This document shows, piece by piece, positions 37,501-56,628 of a stretch of 64,000 nt of DNA (within the stretch, counting starts at the first letter, position 1; each line of letters opens with the position of its first letter). This DNA comes from Purshia tridentata. Its lineage: Eukaryota > Streptophyta > Magnoliopsida > Rosales > Rosaceae. The notes below the pieces were generated by a model. It saw only the letters and a list, made by a program, of their open reading frames with translations, was not told the origin of the DNA and ran no database searches. The stretch spans positions 62,001 to 126,000 of the forward strand of contig QANT01001192.1 of NCBI GenBank assembly GCA_003254885.1, in the 5' to 3' direction. The position numbers and the translations under genes were made by a program.

Positions 37501-37861
37501 TTATTCTCAATTATTCAATAAATCAAAGATACTAATTAGCAAACCTAAACATATGCATATGCATACAGGAATACATGCCTTACCAATTATCAAAATACGT
37601 GTGTAATTAGGGTTTGAGACAGACCTGCTGATACTGCTGAGGAAGGGCGTATACGCCGGAGACAGGAGACGGAGCCGGAGCCGGAGACGGATATACCGAA
37701 GGGGCTGGCGGCGCAGCGGCGGCGACATAAGGAGTGGGGTACTGGGGTTGCTGGAGGTGAAATGGCAAGGGAAAGTACGAGGATGAGGAAGTGCCATTAG
37801 AGTATGTGAATTGGAACGAAGTCGATGGAAGACCTGTGGAAGAAGACGGTGGGTTCCCCAT
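34570..37861 (-). CDS. RRM-domain RNA-binding protein, RBM42-like
   Basis: Six exons fit in frame: 37625-37861, 37043-37220, 36465-36562, 34909-35005, 34719-34804 and 34570-34623, giving 249 residues. The first 79 residues are low-complexity Pro, Ser, Ala and Tyr. A linker (TITPEALESVKAALANSEIE) follows, then one RRM at about residues 143-220: RNP2 is RLFCGDLGNEV and RNP1 is KGFGFVSF. The tail is basic (QKKPKLSKKSILHK). This layout matches RBM42, a splicing-associated protein, and Arabidopsis At3g04500. The fourth intron spans a poly-C assembly gap at 35479-35502. Function in pre-mRNA processing is inferred from family. Confidence 0.9.
35479..35502. other. Poly-C tract with 9-N assembly gap
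   Basis: Fifteen C residues run straight into nine N (35494-35502), inside the fourth intron of the RRM gene. This is a homopolymer-related assembly gap. Confidence 0.95.
36419..36436. repeat. G homopolymer in RRM-gene intron
   Basis: A run of about twelve G then CCGGGCGG lies just downstream of the donor of the third intron of the minus-strand RRM gene, which reads it as poly-C. Confidence 0.8.
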
Positions 37862-38719
37862 GGTCGATTTTGGAGATGAGCTAAATCTAGGGTTTTGAAG
37901 GGGTAGAGATTTGGGGACAATCGGTATCGTATTGTTGAGAAGAAAAGAGATTTCAGAGGTTTCTAGATTATAAACTGTATCCCTCGTTTGTTTTTACATT
38001 TAACGGTAATTACAACTAAATAATTTATTTTATTTATTTTTTGCTAATTACTAAGTAAATTATATTTTTTTTTTGGGTCTGAAGTAAATTATATTTAAAT
38101 ATATAATCTTTCTTTTTTTTTTGCCAAGAAATATATAATCTTTCAATTATATAATAGTCCTTTTAAATTTTTTATTCTCATAAAATATATAGATTTTGGA
38201 ATTTTATTTCTTTAATTAGTATGTTTTATCTACTTAATTGGTGCATCAAAAAATACCAATTTACTTATTATGTTTATTTATTATTTATGATCATATAATT
38301 ATAACGTTGTCTTTAATTTATTTTAAGTCAAAATAAAACACTAATAGTCCGGACTTTTTTAAGTAAAATTATGTGTTAAGTGAGTAGAAATTTTTGGCAA
38401 AAATTACTTCTTTACTTTTTTGCACTTGAGACTTTGTATGTATGAGGTCCTTACAAGCCAAGACCCTTGTAAAAATGAGATCCATAATATATGTTTGTTA
38501 GTTTTTCAAATTTTCCATTTATAATTGTCAAACTCTTGCATTAAAAAATAACTCTTTTTTGTGTGCTAGTGGTGACTAATTTTGCCGATTATAACTTTTT
38601 TTTTGGAATTATGAGAATGTATAAAATAAAAAACCTACTCGACAAGGTTAGAAACAATTGCTTAACAATATTGTAAAACTTTTCACTTTCGAGAAAAAGT
38701 TAATTGAAACATTGGTATG

Positions 38720-38845
38720 TAACTAAATCATAAATCGTTTAGTCATTCAACTGTTATTAAATAAATAAATAATTTTGATAACAATTAGATCCACCATTAG
38801 CTTTTTGATAACAGTTAGATAACTAAATAATTTATGATTTAGTTA
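38720..38845. repeat. Foldback (inverted repeat), MITE-like
   Basis: The arms at 38720-38759 and 38807-38845 are close inverted copies (TAACTAAATCATAAAT against ATTTATGATTTAGTTA). Between them GATAACAATTAGAT and GATAACAGTTAGAT form a direct repeat. No clear target-site duplication was found, so the family is open. Confidence 0.55.
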
Positions 38846-38959
38846 ATTTTTATAGTGATGATTTAGAAATTAAACGGTTTCAATCGTGAGATTACAGTGT
38901 TAAATGAATAAAAAAAGAGAATAGACACAAAACAAAGGCACCTGGCATTTCCCTTTTAT

Positions 38960-39005
38960 GGTCACTCACTAGTCAGTGTTATACGGATCACTCACTAGTC
39001 AATGT
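38960..39005. repeat. Short tandem duplication
   Basis: Two near-identical copies of a unit of about 24-26 bp containing TCACTCACTAGTCA lie side by side. Confidence 0.7.
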
Positions 39006-39740
39006 TATTTAGTTGATTGCGTCAACAAAGGTTGCACTGTCAGAATAAATATTTTCGAAAAATGAAATGTATATGAAAGTCACTTTTATTATCCAATTTT
39101 TTAAAATAACTATAAATTTTGAAATAAAACAATTTATAGTTAATGTTTCGAATTTACTATTTTGAAATTTAAAATAATGAAATGTTTGTATCTGAGGCGA
39201 TCAATTCTTAACTTATCATAATTATTTCTTAATCCATCTACTTACTGTAACATTATATTTCTTCCACGAAACAGCTGGTTATTTCCATGGACGACCATGG
39301 AATTATTATTATTTTTTTATCAGGGAAAGTTACAATTGATAAATTGATAAATTGATAATCCTCTTCGGCCGGTCCTCGTTTTGTTTTACACGCATTCCAA
39401 GGCAACCGACCAACCAAGCTCATGGAAGAGTTTGACCCCCAAATTATCATCAATTTCACGCGCTAAGAAAAGCTCAAAGCCTCAAACTAATAAAAGAGAA
39501 AAATACCCACTTTTTAAATTAATTAATAATCAATCTCCTACCTACTTATCCTCAGTTGATCAAAATAGTAACTATAAAATATCACAAAATCACATATCCA
39601 AAACCAAAAGAAAAAGAAAATTGTTTTGCCAAAACAAAATTTATAACCCAAGCTTTTGTTTCCTTTGTTTTTACAGAATCAAAAACAGGCTTTGTAGTCC
39701 AAAGGCCAAAGAAGAAGAATCATTAGCACAACTATTCTTT

Positions 39741-39762
39741 ATTATTATTATTATTATTATTA
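39741..39762. repeat. ATT microsatellite
   Basis: About seven TTA/ATT units near the probable JMJ16 promoter or leader. Confidence 0.85.
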
Positions 39763-40377
39763 TCTGTTACTGTTATTATCATCATCATCTGATAGGCAGC
39801 TTTAATAAAAAAAGGTATTGATTTTGTACCAAGAAAAACCCTGAATGGCACTGAATCAATCTTGTAGAAATTTTATGTATGTTCTTGTTTCAAGCTTAGG
39901 GTTAGGGTTTTCTACAACTTTGGAATTTGATTCTCCAAATCACACAAATTTAAAGTTTCAATAATTTTTTTTGTTCTTCCACATTTACCCTTGCCCACAG
40001 TTCTGAGTTTTGCTTATATAGTAAATCCCAGATGGTTTTCATGATGTTTGAAAGGTTGGCCTTGTTTGTCATTTACGAGTTTGTGGGTACCCATCCGTGA
40101 CCAATTCTTCTGTAGCAAAAGTGTTTCCGTTTCTGGGCTTTTTATCTGTCTGGTCGTCTTGGTTAGAATTAGGGTTAGGGTTTAGATCTGATCAATCGGA
40201 TTCACATGTATTTAGTTTTCTGGGGATTTGAAATTTTGGTTTCATTCAATTTTACCGTTAAAAGTTTTTTGTACAGTTTTATTGAACTTATTTGGTTTCT
40301 TCAAAATCTGGGTGTAGTGAATGGAGTTGAGCTGGATTTAGTACAGCAGAAATTTCAGACCCTTGGATCAGCACCAT

Positions 40378-41036
40378 GTAAGCCCTAATCTCATTGAAAT
40401 TAAATATAATTTCATCTAATTTGACTTTTTGAACAATCTTTTCTCTCTCTGTAATTTTGTCTGATGCTACAAAATCATCGATAAAATACAAATGCTTGGT
40501 GTGTTTTCTTTTTCTTTCACGATTTTGATATGGTGGTATATTTAGTTCTGTTAAAAATTTCATGTGGTTGTTGAAATGTTATGAGCTTATCATTATGTTT
40601 GCTGATCACATAATGTATGTATATATGTCTTCAATAATGCATTTTTGTACGGATGATAAGATCTGGTGGAATCAGGATCAAATATAACGTTAATAGGATT
40701 AGATCATTAGTATGATGAAAAAAATATAATGTGGCTGATAGATCTTAAATTCAACTGCAAGCTCATTTGTCTGCTAAAATATGATCTTACAGATTTATTT
40801 TATTTTATTTTTCTTTTGTCAGATTTAAGTAAATTTCTTCAGGACATGTTTAAAATATATATATATGTTCTTATTCAGAAGTTTATGTAAATGTGACTAA
40901 CAAAATCTTTGAAAAACTATAAAATATGTGCTGAATTTGGTCTAGCCAAAGCGTGTTAATGCTAATGAAGCAAAGAGATTTAGTTTGCTGAAACATGCTT
41001 TTGAAATCCTAAGGTGTCTGTTTTTGGTTTTTGCAG
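40378..41036 (+). other. JMJ16: Probable 5'-UTR intron of JMJ16
   Basis: The donor CACCAT|GTAAGC and the acceptor TTTTTGCAG are both strong and enclose 659 bp upstream of the start codon. A six-codon uORF (ATG at 40321) lies in the leader exon before it. Confidence 0.55.
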
Positions 41037-41225
41037 ATAAAGCCTTTGTTTTACTATAAGATACCTGGAGTATTTGAATAGCTTCTCCAAGTTGAACTGT
41101 GTAGCAGTGAGATACTTTGGAACGGTGATGGACTTGATCCAGCAATTGTAAATTATTTGCATCTTTTAAGGTTCATAAGCTGGAAGATAAGCAATTATCC
41201 TATTTCGCTCTATATTTGAGATAGT

Positions 41226-48123
<6,898 letters not shown>

Positions 48124-49011
48124 TTCATTCACAAGGGTTAGAGACCAAACGTGCTCTGCCAGTTTTTGACTTTTTGTAAATTCTGCGTTCCTGATTTCAG
48201 GTTGCATGTACATCATACCCAACCTGCTCATTCTTTAGCTCAAAAAAAAGAGGGAAAGAGGAAGACAACTTAGACAAGGCTATTCTTCTGTAGAGTTTTA
48301 CTTTTGTTGTATTCCTCGGTTTGTAGCAGGGAAGAAGATCGTAAATGTTTAGTGGAGCACTCCATTTTTGTGATTTGGTGTCCACGCACTTTCCTCATTT
48401 TTTGTAATCGGGGTTGTGGGTAAACTTATTTGATTCTCTTTTCAGGACTCTTATGAGCTCTTAGCCTCCAAGAGTTTTTTGGAAATTGAATGCTACAAGA
48501 TTAGACATACAGAGGAACATGGTCATTGTTGTTGAGCATATTGTGTTGGCAGTAAATGAAATGTATTATCCTTGGAGTCTTGGGCATTAGGTTCTGAGGT
48601 GAAGCCCATGGGCCATGGCTCACAAGCTCAGACTCAGGAGAGTCTCAGATACAACACCAGCTAGCATTAGAATACAAATTGTATGTATTTCTGTATTCCT
48701 TCCAGTTCCACATGAGTAATTTAAAATATTCCAATGGTTGCAGTAAGTATGATATGGATTATGGAGTTTTGAAAAAATAAAGAGGAAGGAGATACATTGG
48801 TCCCCACAAGTGAAGTGAATAATCACAGATTCACAAGTTGGCATGGATAATTGGTTATCTCATTTCTGTGCATCTGATTCATTGACTGGACTGGACTCGT
48901 CCGGCCCCCCATAAATAGCAAACCAAGTCACAGCCCAAGATGGAAAAAATTTGACTGACCCTTCTCGTACGGAACCAATAAACAATTTCAGAATCCAAGC
49001 GTCCCAATTCG

Positions 49012-49120
49012 CCCACGTGGGTCTCCCCACCTGAGATGACGAGACGAGTGCCGACACGTACTACACCTACCCACGTGCGAACACGCGGTTGTGTGGGGAC
49101 CATCTGAAGACGCACGTGTC
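49012..49120. promoter_or_regulatory. ABRE/G-box cluster
   Basis: Four ACGT cores lie within 110 bp: CCCACGTGGG (49012), GACACGTA (49053), CCCACGTGCG (49070) and GCACGTGTC (49112). There is also an ACACGCGG near 49080 that resembles a coupling element. Clustered ABREs are typical of ABA-responsive promoters, but no gene starts next to it. Confidence 0.55.
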
Positions 49121-50469
49121 ATGCTCCTGAGTCCGTAGATTGCGGGATCTTTGATTCTTCATTTTGTTTGTACGGTGTGCTTTGACTATTGTGCCAGGCG
49201 CTCCTCCAAAGGGTCCCCTTTTGTGATTGACATGACACAAAGCTTTCTGTTGTGTTTCTTCCTCCCTCGCATTTCATTAATCATGCTTATTGCTTCCTTC
49301 CTCCTAATTAATTTATTCAAACAAATAATACTTTTTAATTCTTTCGTACAATTATTGCTCCTTTCTTTCCATCTTCTCAAGAACACGTAAACATTTCAAA
49401 AATAGTAAAATTCGCGTGGATAATTTTTTATTATGCTGAGTGATAAAGAAACAGCTAAAACTTAACATTTGACGACAATAGAAATAAATTAAAAAAGACT
49501 GAAAAAGAGGGGAAATGAGAGTCAAATATAAATATAATGATGCGGTAGATAATTTCTCGAAATAAAATCAATTCATAATTAAGATGAAGGACAAGAAATT
49601 AGTATTTTTCTTTGGAATGGATTGAGAAAGATGAAATCAAATATCAATAGGGAGCAAGAAGTTGATGCATGCATCGAAACGGCAACTTGCCAAAGTTCCA
49701 TATATTTATGAGTTCTCTCATGCGAAATGCTGTGCACTACTTTGAATCTGTTTCTTACAAACGACGCCGCTGATCTCGATACCCTTGGCATTTTCACTTT
49801 CTACGTGTTTGTATCCTTGTATCGCTTTTGTTTCTCATTTTTAAGTACTTCTCTTTCTAACCCTTTTGAAAAGTCTTGAGCTTTATTCTAATTTCCATCA
49901 TTCCATGTAACTACGTACTATATATTCATTAAACAATACATCTAAATCATTATTAATTTTAAGCCATTGGATATATCTATCAGCATCTAAAGGTCTAAAA
50001 CTGTTGTAAGAATTTCTTGTACAGACGTCTCCATGAAGTAGATTGCCCCAACAGCCCACAAAATATAATACTCTAAGATAGAAAATTATGAAAACGTCTG
50101 CACCATACGAATGTCTACATGTTAGCAATTCCCATTCTTGTAGTTAATTACTACCCTAACTAGGACAAACTGATAAAAGTACATTGAGGTATGAAAAAAA
50201 TGGATACTTTAATTTTCATCAAACCCTGATTTCGGAACTTGATTCTCTCCATACAAAAATATATACTGCTAAAACTTATTATTATGCATTTCACAAACTT
50301 TAAGTTGTATAATAAAATTATAAATATGCCATTTAGTTTTTTTTTAAAAATTTGAATATGCCTCTTAGTTAAGAAAATTGAAGAAACAAACCCGTGTCTC
50401 AAACTTGAAATGGTGGTTGAGCTAATTAATTAACGCATTTTTTAGCTAGCAGGATGAGTAAGTGGTGAG

Positions 50470-50497
50470 TATATATATATATATATATATATATATT
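50470..50497. repeat. AT microsatellite
   Basis: About fourteen uninterrupted AT units. Confidence 0.9.
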
Positions 50498-50780
50498 TGG
50501 TTGTAAATTAATGCTGTCGATGAACTAAGCGATTGGCTCTATACATAGACATAATGATTAATATTGTTGTTGAAACTCAACTATATATATGATCTTAAAC
50601 TTCACTGTTTTAATTCCTATATATACACATGAACTAATTAAACTCAGACTAAGGTTCTGCAATCTGGTTCAAACAGATTCACAAACTCAATGAAAAATTT
50701 TGAACAGCATCAGAAAAAAGAAAAAGAAAAAAAAGAAAACTAAAATTTAATGAGGATTCATGCATGCATGCTATAAACTT

Positions 50781-50782
<2 letters not shown>

Positions 50783-50811
<29 letters not shown>
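50783..50811. repeat. GA microsatellite
   Basis: About fourteen GA units after a TGCATGCATGC stretch. Confidence 0.9.
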
Positions 50812-50815
<4 letters not shown>

Positions 50816-52258
50816 TAGCTAGCAACTATGTGACATGTATTCCAAATCTAATACACCACGAAAGCATATCACTAGGGGACATGTTAAATAGCTTTATGCA
50901 TGATAAACTAATGCATCATAGTCCTAAGGCTGTACGTAGCAAGACAACATAGATAGTTTTCAAAAAGAATCCTATATTAAAAGTTATACCAGAATTGATA
51001 TACATTTAATTGGGAGCAAATGAATTTCCCATATCAATCTAAATATGCATAAAATGATTACAATAAAAGAAATCCTTATCACTCCACATGCGACAACTTT
51101 TTCAACATTTAGAAGCCTTAATCCTCTCTTTATCTCTAACTCTAGTTATGAGAAGAAAAAAGCCCAAATTCCTGTCAAGAATATGTAAAACCAACCAGTT
51201 GACAAATGCTGAAAATTATCATGATTGAAAAACATTATCCCATAATCTTCTACATTCACTTTTCACACATAATTAATAAGAAATCAAGGATTTTAAAAAA
51301 GACAAATACTGCTATAATGCAGTCTCACTAGCTCAAACAATTCGAAGTCAACAAAGTCACAATGCATGGAATATTCATTTTCAGCATCAATATTCAGAAG
51401 TATATATAAAACTTGGCCAATTAAGCAATATACAAGAAAGAATACTTATATTGATCAAGTTTCTTTTTGGGTGGCAACATATTATGTATCCACATCTTCA
51501 TTGTATTGGTTGCCCTTTAGGTTTAAATAGTCTAACATTTTAATCAATCTAAACAAATTCATTGAAGAAATTCTATACATTCACATCTTAATTAATTATC
51601 TTTTCTTTTTCTTTCGTACTCACTACTCACATCTTATCTTAATTAAACCAAACTAGCTAATTCCTAAATGGTACTAAATTAGTAGTTTAATGGAAAAGAA
51701 AGATTCTCTAGCTAGCTAGCACGAACACATGACATATATATAAGTAGTTTACACACTCCCACAGAAACACAGAAATAAAATGCACGTCGACTTGTTGGTT
51801 CGAGAGCTTAAGTTTGCCCCTAAATTAAAGATTAGTTGAAAATAATCTAACAATAAACCCTTGGAAGGTGACATCCAATTAATCAGATACAGATACTCTC
51901 CCAAAAGGGGTGCCCAACATCAGCCTACCATGCATATTAATTTAAAGGATTGTTGTCCAGGTGGGATTAGGAATAAAATAACGTGTGTCTCAGCAAAATC
52001 TCCAAATTCATTCTAATCTTTTTTTAATTGCCTGATTAACTATACTTTTGGACATTTGTCTTTAGCTGGCACCAATAATATAACAAACAACGAAGTTACA
52101 AAGATAATCTAGACTTTGTCTTTTTGCCTAATTATGGATCTAATAAGATAATCTTTAAACTAATACCTAATCAAATTTGACTACATATAGGCTTGTAAGC
52201 TTTCCTCTTCTCTCTAATTATTTGCCATTCATGAATCATCAACATTTCTTTAAATTTC

Positions 52259-52291
52259 ATATATATATATGTGTGTGTGTGTGTGTATGTA
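52259..52291. repeat. TA/GT compound microsatellite
   Basis: A short TA run passes directly into a GT run and a TATG repeat. Confidence 0.85.
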
Positions 52292-52361
52292 TGTGGGAAA
52301 ATGCTTCTGAAATACTTTTTCAAAGAAAAATTCCCCTTCTCCTCTTTGCACGTGTGCGTGG

Positions 52362-52380
52362 TGAGAGAGAGAGAGAGAGA
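52362..52380. repeat. GA microsatellite downstream of LSH
   Basis: About nine GA units, one of several GA runs around the LSH gene. Confidence 0.85.
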
Positions 52381-53245
52381 AAAAGAAGACTGAGCCAGAA
52401 AGACATGGAATAACACAGCTTAATACTCTCTTTTATATATGTTTCATGTACGTTTATAAGGCAAAAGGAAATCACAAATTTATGAAACCAGCACAGTTTA
52501 TATATATTATGTATATACATATTAAACAACATATATATACACTATAGCAGATCAAAAGAAAAAATTAAAGAAACCAAAACAAAGCAACATATACACTAGA
52601 TGCATGTATGGGTTTTGATTGATGTATAATGGAAGACATATATGATCCGCACAAACACATATTATGCATCTAAAAATAATATTAGAAGAAGATCAAAATC
52701 TATTTATAAACATGAGATCAAGAAATCAGATATAAGAAGCATTAGTAAGTAAACATTATATATGCAAATCAACTGATATAGATATTGTGGTTCAAGTTCA
52801 AAGTTGAAGTAGTACAACCATCATCATTTCTAGCTACTAATTGCTAGTTCATTATAATAATTACACCGAACTGCCACTAGGATATGATCTCATTAACCCC
52901 TGCCAAGACTAGCTAACTAGACTAATTTCAGAGGTAACCCCAATTAGGGCCAATGAAGGCCCAATCCCCAAAAGCTGAAAATCGATCATAGGCTAGCTTT
53001 CAGTCTCACACATACAAGGAAAAGATGAAACCGCTTTCAAGAGATGAAATAACATCACAAAATCATCATCAACGATATACCTTTTTTTTTTTTTTTTTAA
53101 ACTAAAAAAAGGAAATAAAGAAGAGAAATATACCCAAATATATATATAGATAGATAGATATGAGTCATATGACTGCCTTTCTTTTTTCTTTTTCAATTTG
53201 TTCCCGCGCGCAGTACTCACTAAGTTGTCATGATGATGATGATGA

Positions 53246-53872
53246 TCAATTGATGTTGATTGGATTTGATGGCTTAGGCCTTTTGCGCTTCTTCTCATAA
53301 CTGACCCCTCTCGCCTTGGCCTGGAAATCACGAACCTCGCGCAAGTAGAGTCTCACAGCACGGGCTCCAAAGGGGTTGCTCTCAGGCCGCCCACCGTGCT
53401 CCTCATAGGCCGCACGGAGACGGCCTATGAGGGCATCAAGGCTGCCCCAGGCCTGGCGGAGCGGGCAGGGGCAGGGGGCGGGCGGGTTAGGAAGACCGAA
53501 GAAAGGGCAGGTCTGGTTGTGGATCTTGGTTTTCCCAAACTGGTCGAGGTAGCGGAGGAACTCGAGAACATGGGCGCCGCTGCACATGGGAAGCGACAGC
53601 GGCGGCCTGTGGTTGCGGAGGTACTGGCAGAAGGTGTTCCAGTCTCGCCTTTTTTGGTTTTCGTAGCGGCTTGGAGTGGTTGGACTTGCTGGAGTAGTGG
53701 TGGTGGTTAATGTGGATGGTGATGAGGAGGACGAGGAGGGGGACATTATTGTAACTGATGATTTGGATGGAGAGATATTGATCATGGTGTTGGTGTTGTT
53801 GTTGTTGTTGATTATGGGGGTTTCAAAGGTGATACTGCTGGGGTTATTGGTTGGTCCTGAAACTAAGTCCAT
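53246..53872 (-). CDS. LSH2: ALOG-domain protein LIGHT-DEPENDENT SHORT HYPOCOTYLS (LSH2-like)
   Basis: This single-exon gene encodes 208 residues. The N-terminal 67 residues are low-complexity Asn, Ser and Thr. The ALOG domain spans about residues 68-190, starting [19 protein letters not shown], with the zinc-ribbon insert His118, Cys122, Cys134, Cys136 ([11 protein letters not shown], then PCPCP). A nuclear signal KKRKRPK sits at 194-200. ALOG proteins are nuclear DNA-binding regulators, related to XerC/D-like recombinase N-domains, that control organ boundaries and meristem fate. The paralogue choice (LSH2, At3g04510) rests on gene order beside DPH6, XPO4 and RRM genes, not on sequence alone. 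A GA-rich leader lies upstream. All key residues seem present. Confidence 0.92.
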   Translation of the reverse strand: MDLVSGPTNNPSSITFETPIINNNNNTNTMINISPSKSSVTIMSPSSSSSSPSTLTTTTTPASPTTPSRYENQKRRDWNTFCQYLRNHRPPLSLPMCSGAHVLEFLRYLDQFGKTKIHNQTCPFFGLPNPPAPCPCPLRQAWGSLDALIGRLRAAYEEHGGRPESNPFGARAVRLYLREVRDFQAKARGVSYEKKRKRPKPSNPININ

Positions 53873-54760
53873 TAAATGAAAGAGATCTAGTCCTTGGATA
53901 GATAAGTGATGAGAAGAAGCTTTAATTTGTTATTGATGATGGAGTCTTGGATCTACTAGGGTTTTTCTTGATTGTTTGTCTCCTTGTGACTGAGCTAGCT
54001 AGATGAGTGAGAATGGAACTACTACATATAGAGAGAGAAAGAGAGAGATTTGGGTTATGCTTGGGGTATCAAATAATGCAAATAAGGGAGTTTTAAGATG
54101 CCCAAAAGAAGATAAATGCTAGATTGTGCATGGCTTCTATAAATATAATTTGTCAGAGAGAGAGAGAGAGAGAGAGTAATTAGGGAAAAATGAAAAAGAA
54201 TAAAAGGCCAGAATCTAGCTATAGCTAGACACTTGACTAGCTCTTTCTATTGGGGGAAACTTAGTTTGAGACTTAAAGTAAAAGGATCTGCAAGAAATCT
54301 TAGAAGACTGTAGTTATATTGGGTAGATGTGATTTTTCTGAGAAACAAGCTGAGAGAGAACTTCAGATCATGATCAGCAGCAGCAGCATATTTTTATTTA
54401 GAAGAAAAGGCAAAGTAATTAAGCTCTGAGAGTACCTAACCATCGGAGACTCAGACTCTTCTGATCCATGAGAGAGAGAGAGGTTCAGTAGAATCAGTAG
54501 TAGTACTGAAGCAGAAGCAGAAGTAGGAGTGGGTCGATCAGAATACGAGAGGGAGGGGGGTTAATTGGTGAAGTCTGTTGTGTTGGAGGAAGGACTGAGA
54601 GTTGAAATAAAGTGAAGAGAGAGTACAGAGAGAGTGAGAAGTAAAGTAAGAGGAAAAGTGTTTTTGCCTTAATAGGACAACTTAGGCACTGTCACACTTG
54701 ATGGCCCCCTTTCACGACGTAACCACAGTTTCACATACCTATTTATATAACCACCAACTC
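53873..54760 (-). promoter_or_regulatory. LSH2: LSH leader and core promoter, GA-rich
   Basis: On the minus strand a TATA-like TTATATAAATAGG lies at 54738-54750, which would put the start of transcription near 54,715 and give a leader of about 840 nt, perhaps with an intron (possible donor at 54434). GA runs occur at about 54029-54048, 54156-54177, 54473-54481 and 54617-54640. GA repeats are bound by BPC/GAGA factors in plants. Confidence 0.5.
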
Positions 54761-55723
54761 CTCTCGAGCGCGTGCCTGCAAACACCAATTCCTTTTCTTG
54801 GGGAGATTATAATGTTTACAAAAATTTAAACTGCAAAATTGATTCATAGAAAATTCTTCTTTTTTTGACATTTGAATACTCATCCTTACTTTGCACTACT
54901 CAAATATAAATTTATTATTATATGTGTCTATATCACATACAATTATGGCTCTAATGATCAACTCCTATGATATAATATAACCTTATAGTTAATTAATAGA
55001 TCACATTAATGCAATTTTTTCTTATTTGAGATTACAGTATATATATAATTAAGCTAAAAGTAATGAGTAAAATTACGTACATTTGTTTAAAATTGGTATA
55101 TAGGATTTTTTTTCTCACCCTTTTAAATTTGATATATGAACTCATTACAAACTCCTTAATACTTTAATCCATGAAGCAACCTTATGATGGTAAAGCAATG
55201 CATAGGCCTTTTAATTAAATTCATGTGTATTCAAAGAATAAATTTCTAATTTAAGAAATAATTGGAGAAAATAATGGATAAATTATAAAAAGAAGCTTAT
55301 TTCAAAACTTATCCAATCTAATCCCATGTATCAAATAAGACCATATATAGTATGAAATATTTACTATTGACAAAATGAAAACATTGCTAAACCGCATAGG
55401 GTTATGGGTTACTTATGTGTTTTCAATTATTCGTAGCTAATTAATTGAGAATGAGGTGTATCAGATAGCATAGCAAGTTAGCAACATAATGATCGATCCA
55501 ACATATTCAGGAAATTTCAAGGCAATTACCTGTTTACGATCTCATCCAAAATTTGTACCATATGCATGAATCCCATATTTCATGATCTGGATTGTATGTT
55601 GTGGTAAAACTATATGCATGCATGTCTTTATCCTTTCTTAATTAATTCCCATCGTTGGGGCATCATGCATGTATGATATCAAATTATAAATACCTATAAT
55701 TTTTTTTTGGCTCTTAAATAAAT

Positions 55724-55871
55724 GGGTTAATTACATTTTTGGTCCTTGTGTTAACGAGGACCAAATTTGTTTTTGGAGTAAAACTCAAAGGACTAAAATC
55801 AGAATTTTGAAACCCCGAGGACCAAATTTGTTTTTAGAGTAAAACACAGGGACTAAAAACGTATTTAACCC
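55724..55871. mobile_element. Small Mutator-like MITE with 9-bp target-site duplication
   Basis: A 148-bp element has TIRs of about 27 bp (left starts GGGTTAATTACATTTTTGG; right is its near complement ending AACCC). The perfect 9-bp duplication TAAATAAAT lies at 55715-55723 and 55872-55880. Inside, a unit of about 44 bp starting GAGGACCAAATTTG is repeated directly (55757-55800 and 55817-55860). It has no coding capacity. Confidence 0.82.
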
Positions 55872-56628
55872 TAAATAAATACCCCATAATTTTACACCCA
55901 AAAGGAAGAAGAAGAAATATTTTCTTCCAAAACATATAATATAGCTAACTATATGATGAATGGAAGACGAAGAAGAAGAATGGGAATTATGGGATTGTGA
56001 AGGAGTTTTTTTTTTTGCAATTTTAAAAAATAAAATTTATATAAATACAAGCATTTGTTTTCTTCTCATGGGGTGGGGCCCGTATGGTATAGGGTGCTTT
56101 AATTGACTGCAGGTAGCATGATTGTCATCAACAGTAATTAAGCACTAAAAGCTAAATAAATTAAAAAAAAAGAAATTAGGAATTGAAGAGGACTAAAATA
56201 TCCTTTGGGTTTGGGGCTTTGGCTTTGGATAAACTGGAAACTCTAAATATAGTAAAACCTTCCGGTTAGAGTAAGGAACAGACTTCCTGCGTTTGGAATC
56301 TCAAACCGGCAAATAAACCACAATTTATTATATTGGGATGCCCAATAAACTTGGAGTAATACTGGTCCTAACTGTTAGAAGTAGAACCAAGAGAAATGCC
56401 TAGGTATGTATGCATGCTATTGCTAGCTTCTTCATATTAGAGTAAGCATGTTTTGGAGAAACAAAAACAACTGAATAATTCACAAACAAACAGTTGTTTA
56501 ATTTCCTTGGCTTAAGCCCTGTTACATATTAGGGAACAAGAGCCAAAAGGGGTTACAAAAATCGGTTTTCAATTTTTTTTTTCTCAATTTCTAGTGCATT
56601 ATTACTCCATGTAAACTAAATTCACTAA

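Larger units (their letters stand above)
37862..41225. promoter_or_regulatory. Head-to-head spacer, RRM gene and JMJ16
   Basis: In these 3.4 kb the left edge holds the RRM promoter and leader. The middle is AT-rich and contains a foldback repeat (38720-38845), a short tandem duplication (38960-39005) and an ATT microsatellite (39741-39762). The right part is the JMJ16 promoter and a long leader with an intron (40378-41036). No other gene is supported. Confidence 0.6.
48124..53245. other. Gene-poor region between JMJ16 and LSH gene
   Basis: This 5.1 kb begins with the JMJ16 3' UTR (to about 48,500), then has a GC-richer patch with four ACGT cores (49012-49120). The rest is very AT-rich with TA, GA and GT microsatellites, and its right end is the probable 3' UTR of the LSH gene. 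Short open frames here, such as 49579-49797 on the minus strand, have no recognisable domain. Confidence 0.6.

Noticed and set aside
49579-49797. 72-codon minus-strand open frame in gene-poor DNA
   Set aside because: No homology recognised, no splice partner and no promoter-like context; probably chance.
50470-50811. AT and GA runs considered as a CRISPR-like or satellite array
   Set aside because: They are simple microsatellites with 2-bp units and no spacers.
53396-53879. Plus-strand open frames opposite the LSH gene
   Set aside because: They are antisense shadows of a GC-rich coding exon; the minus strand encodes a complete ALOG domain.
55230-55335. Second copy of the Tourist-like element
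   Set aside because: It shares some AT-rich words with 56629-56908 but has no paired ends or TAA duplication.
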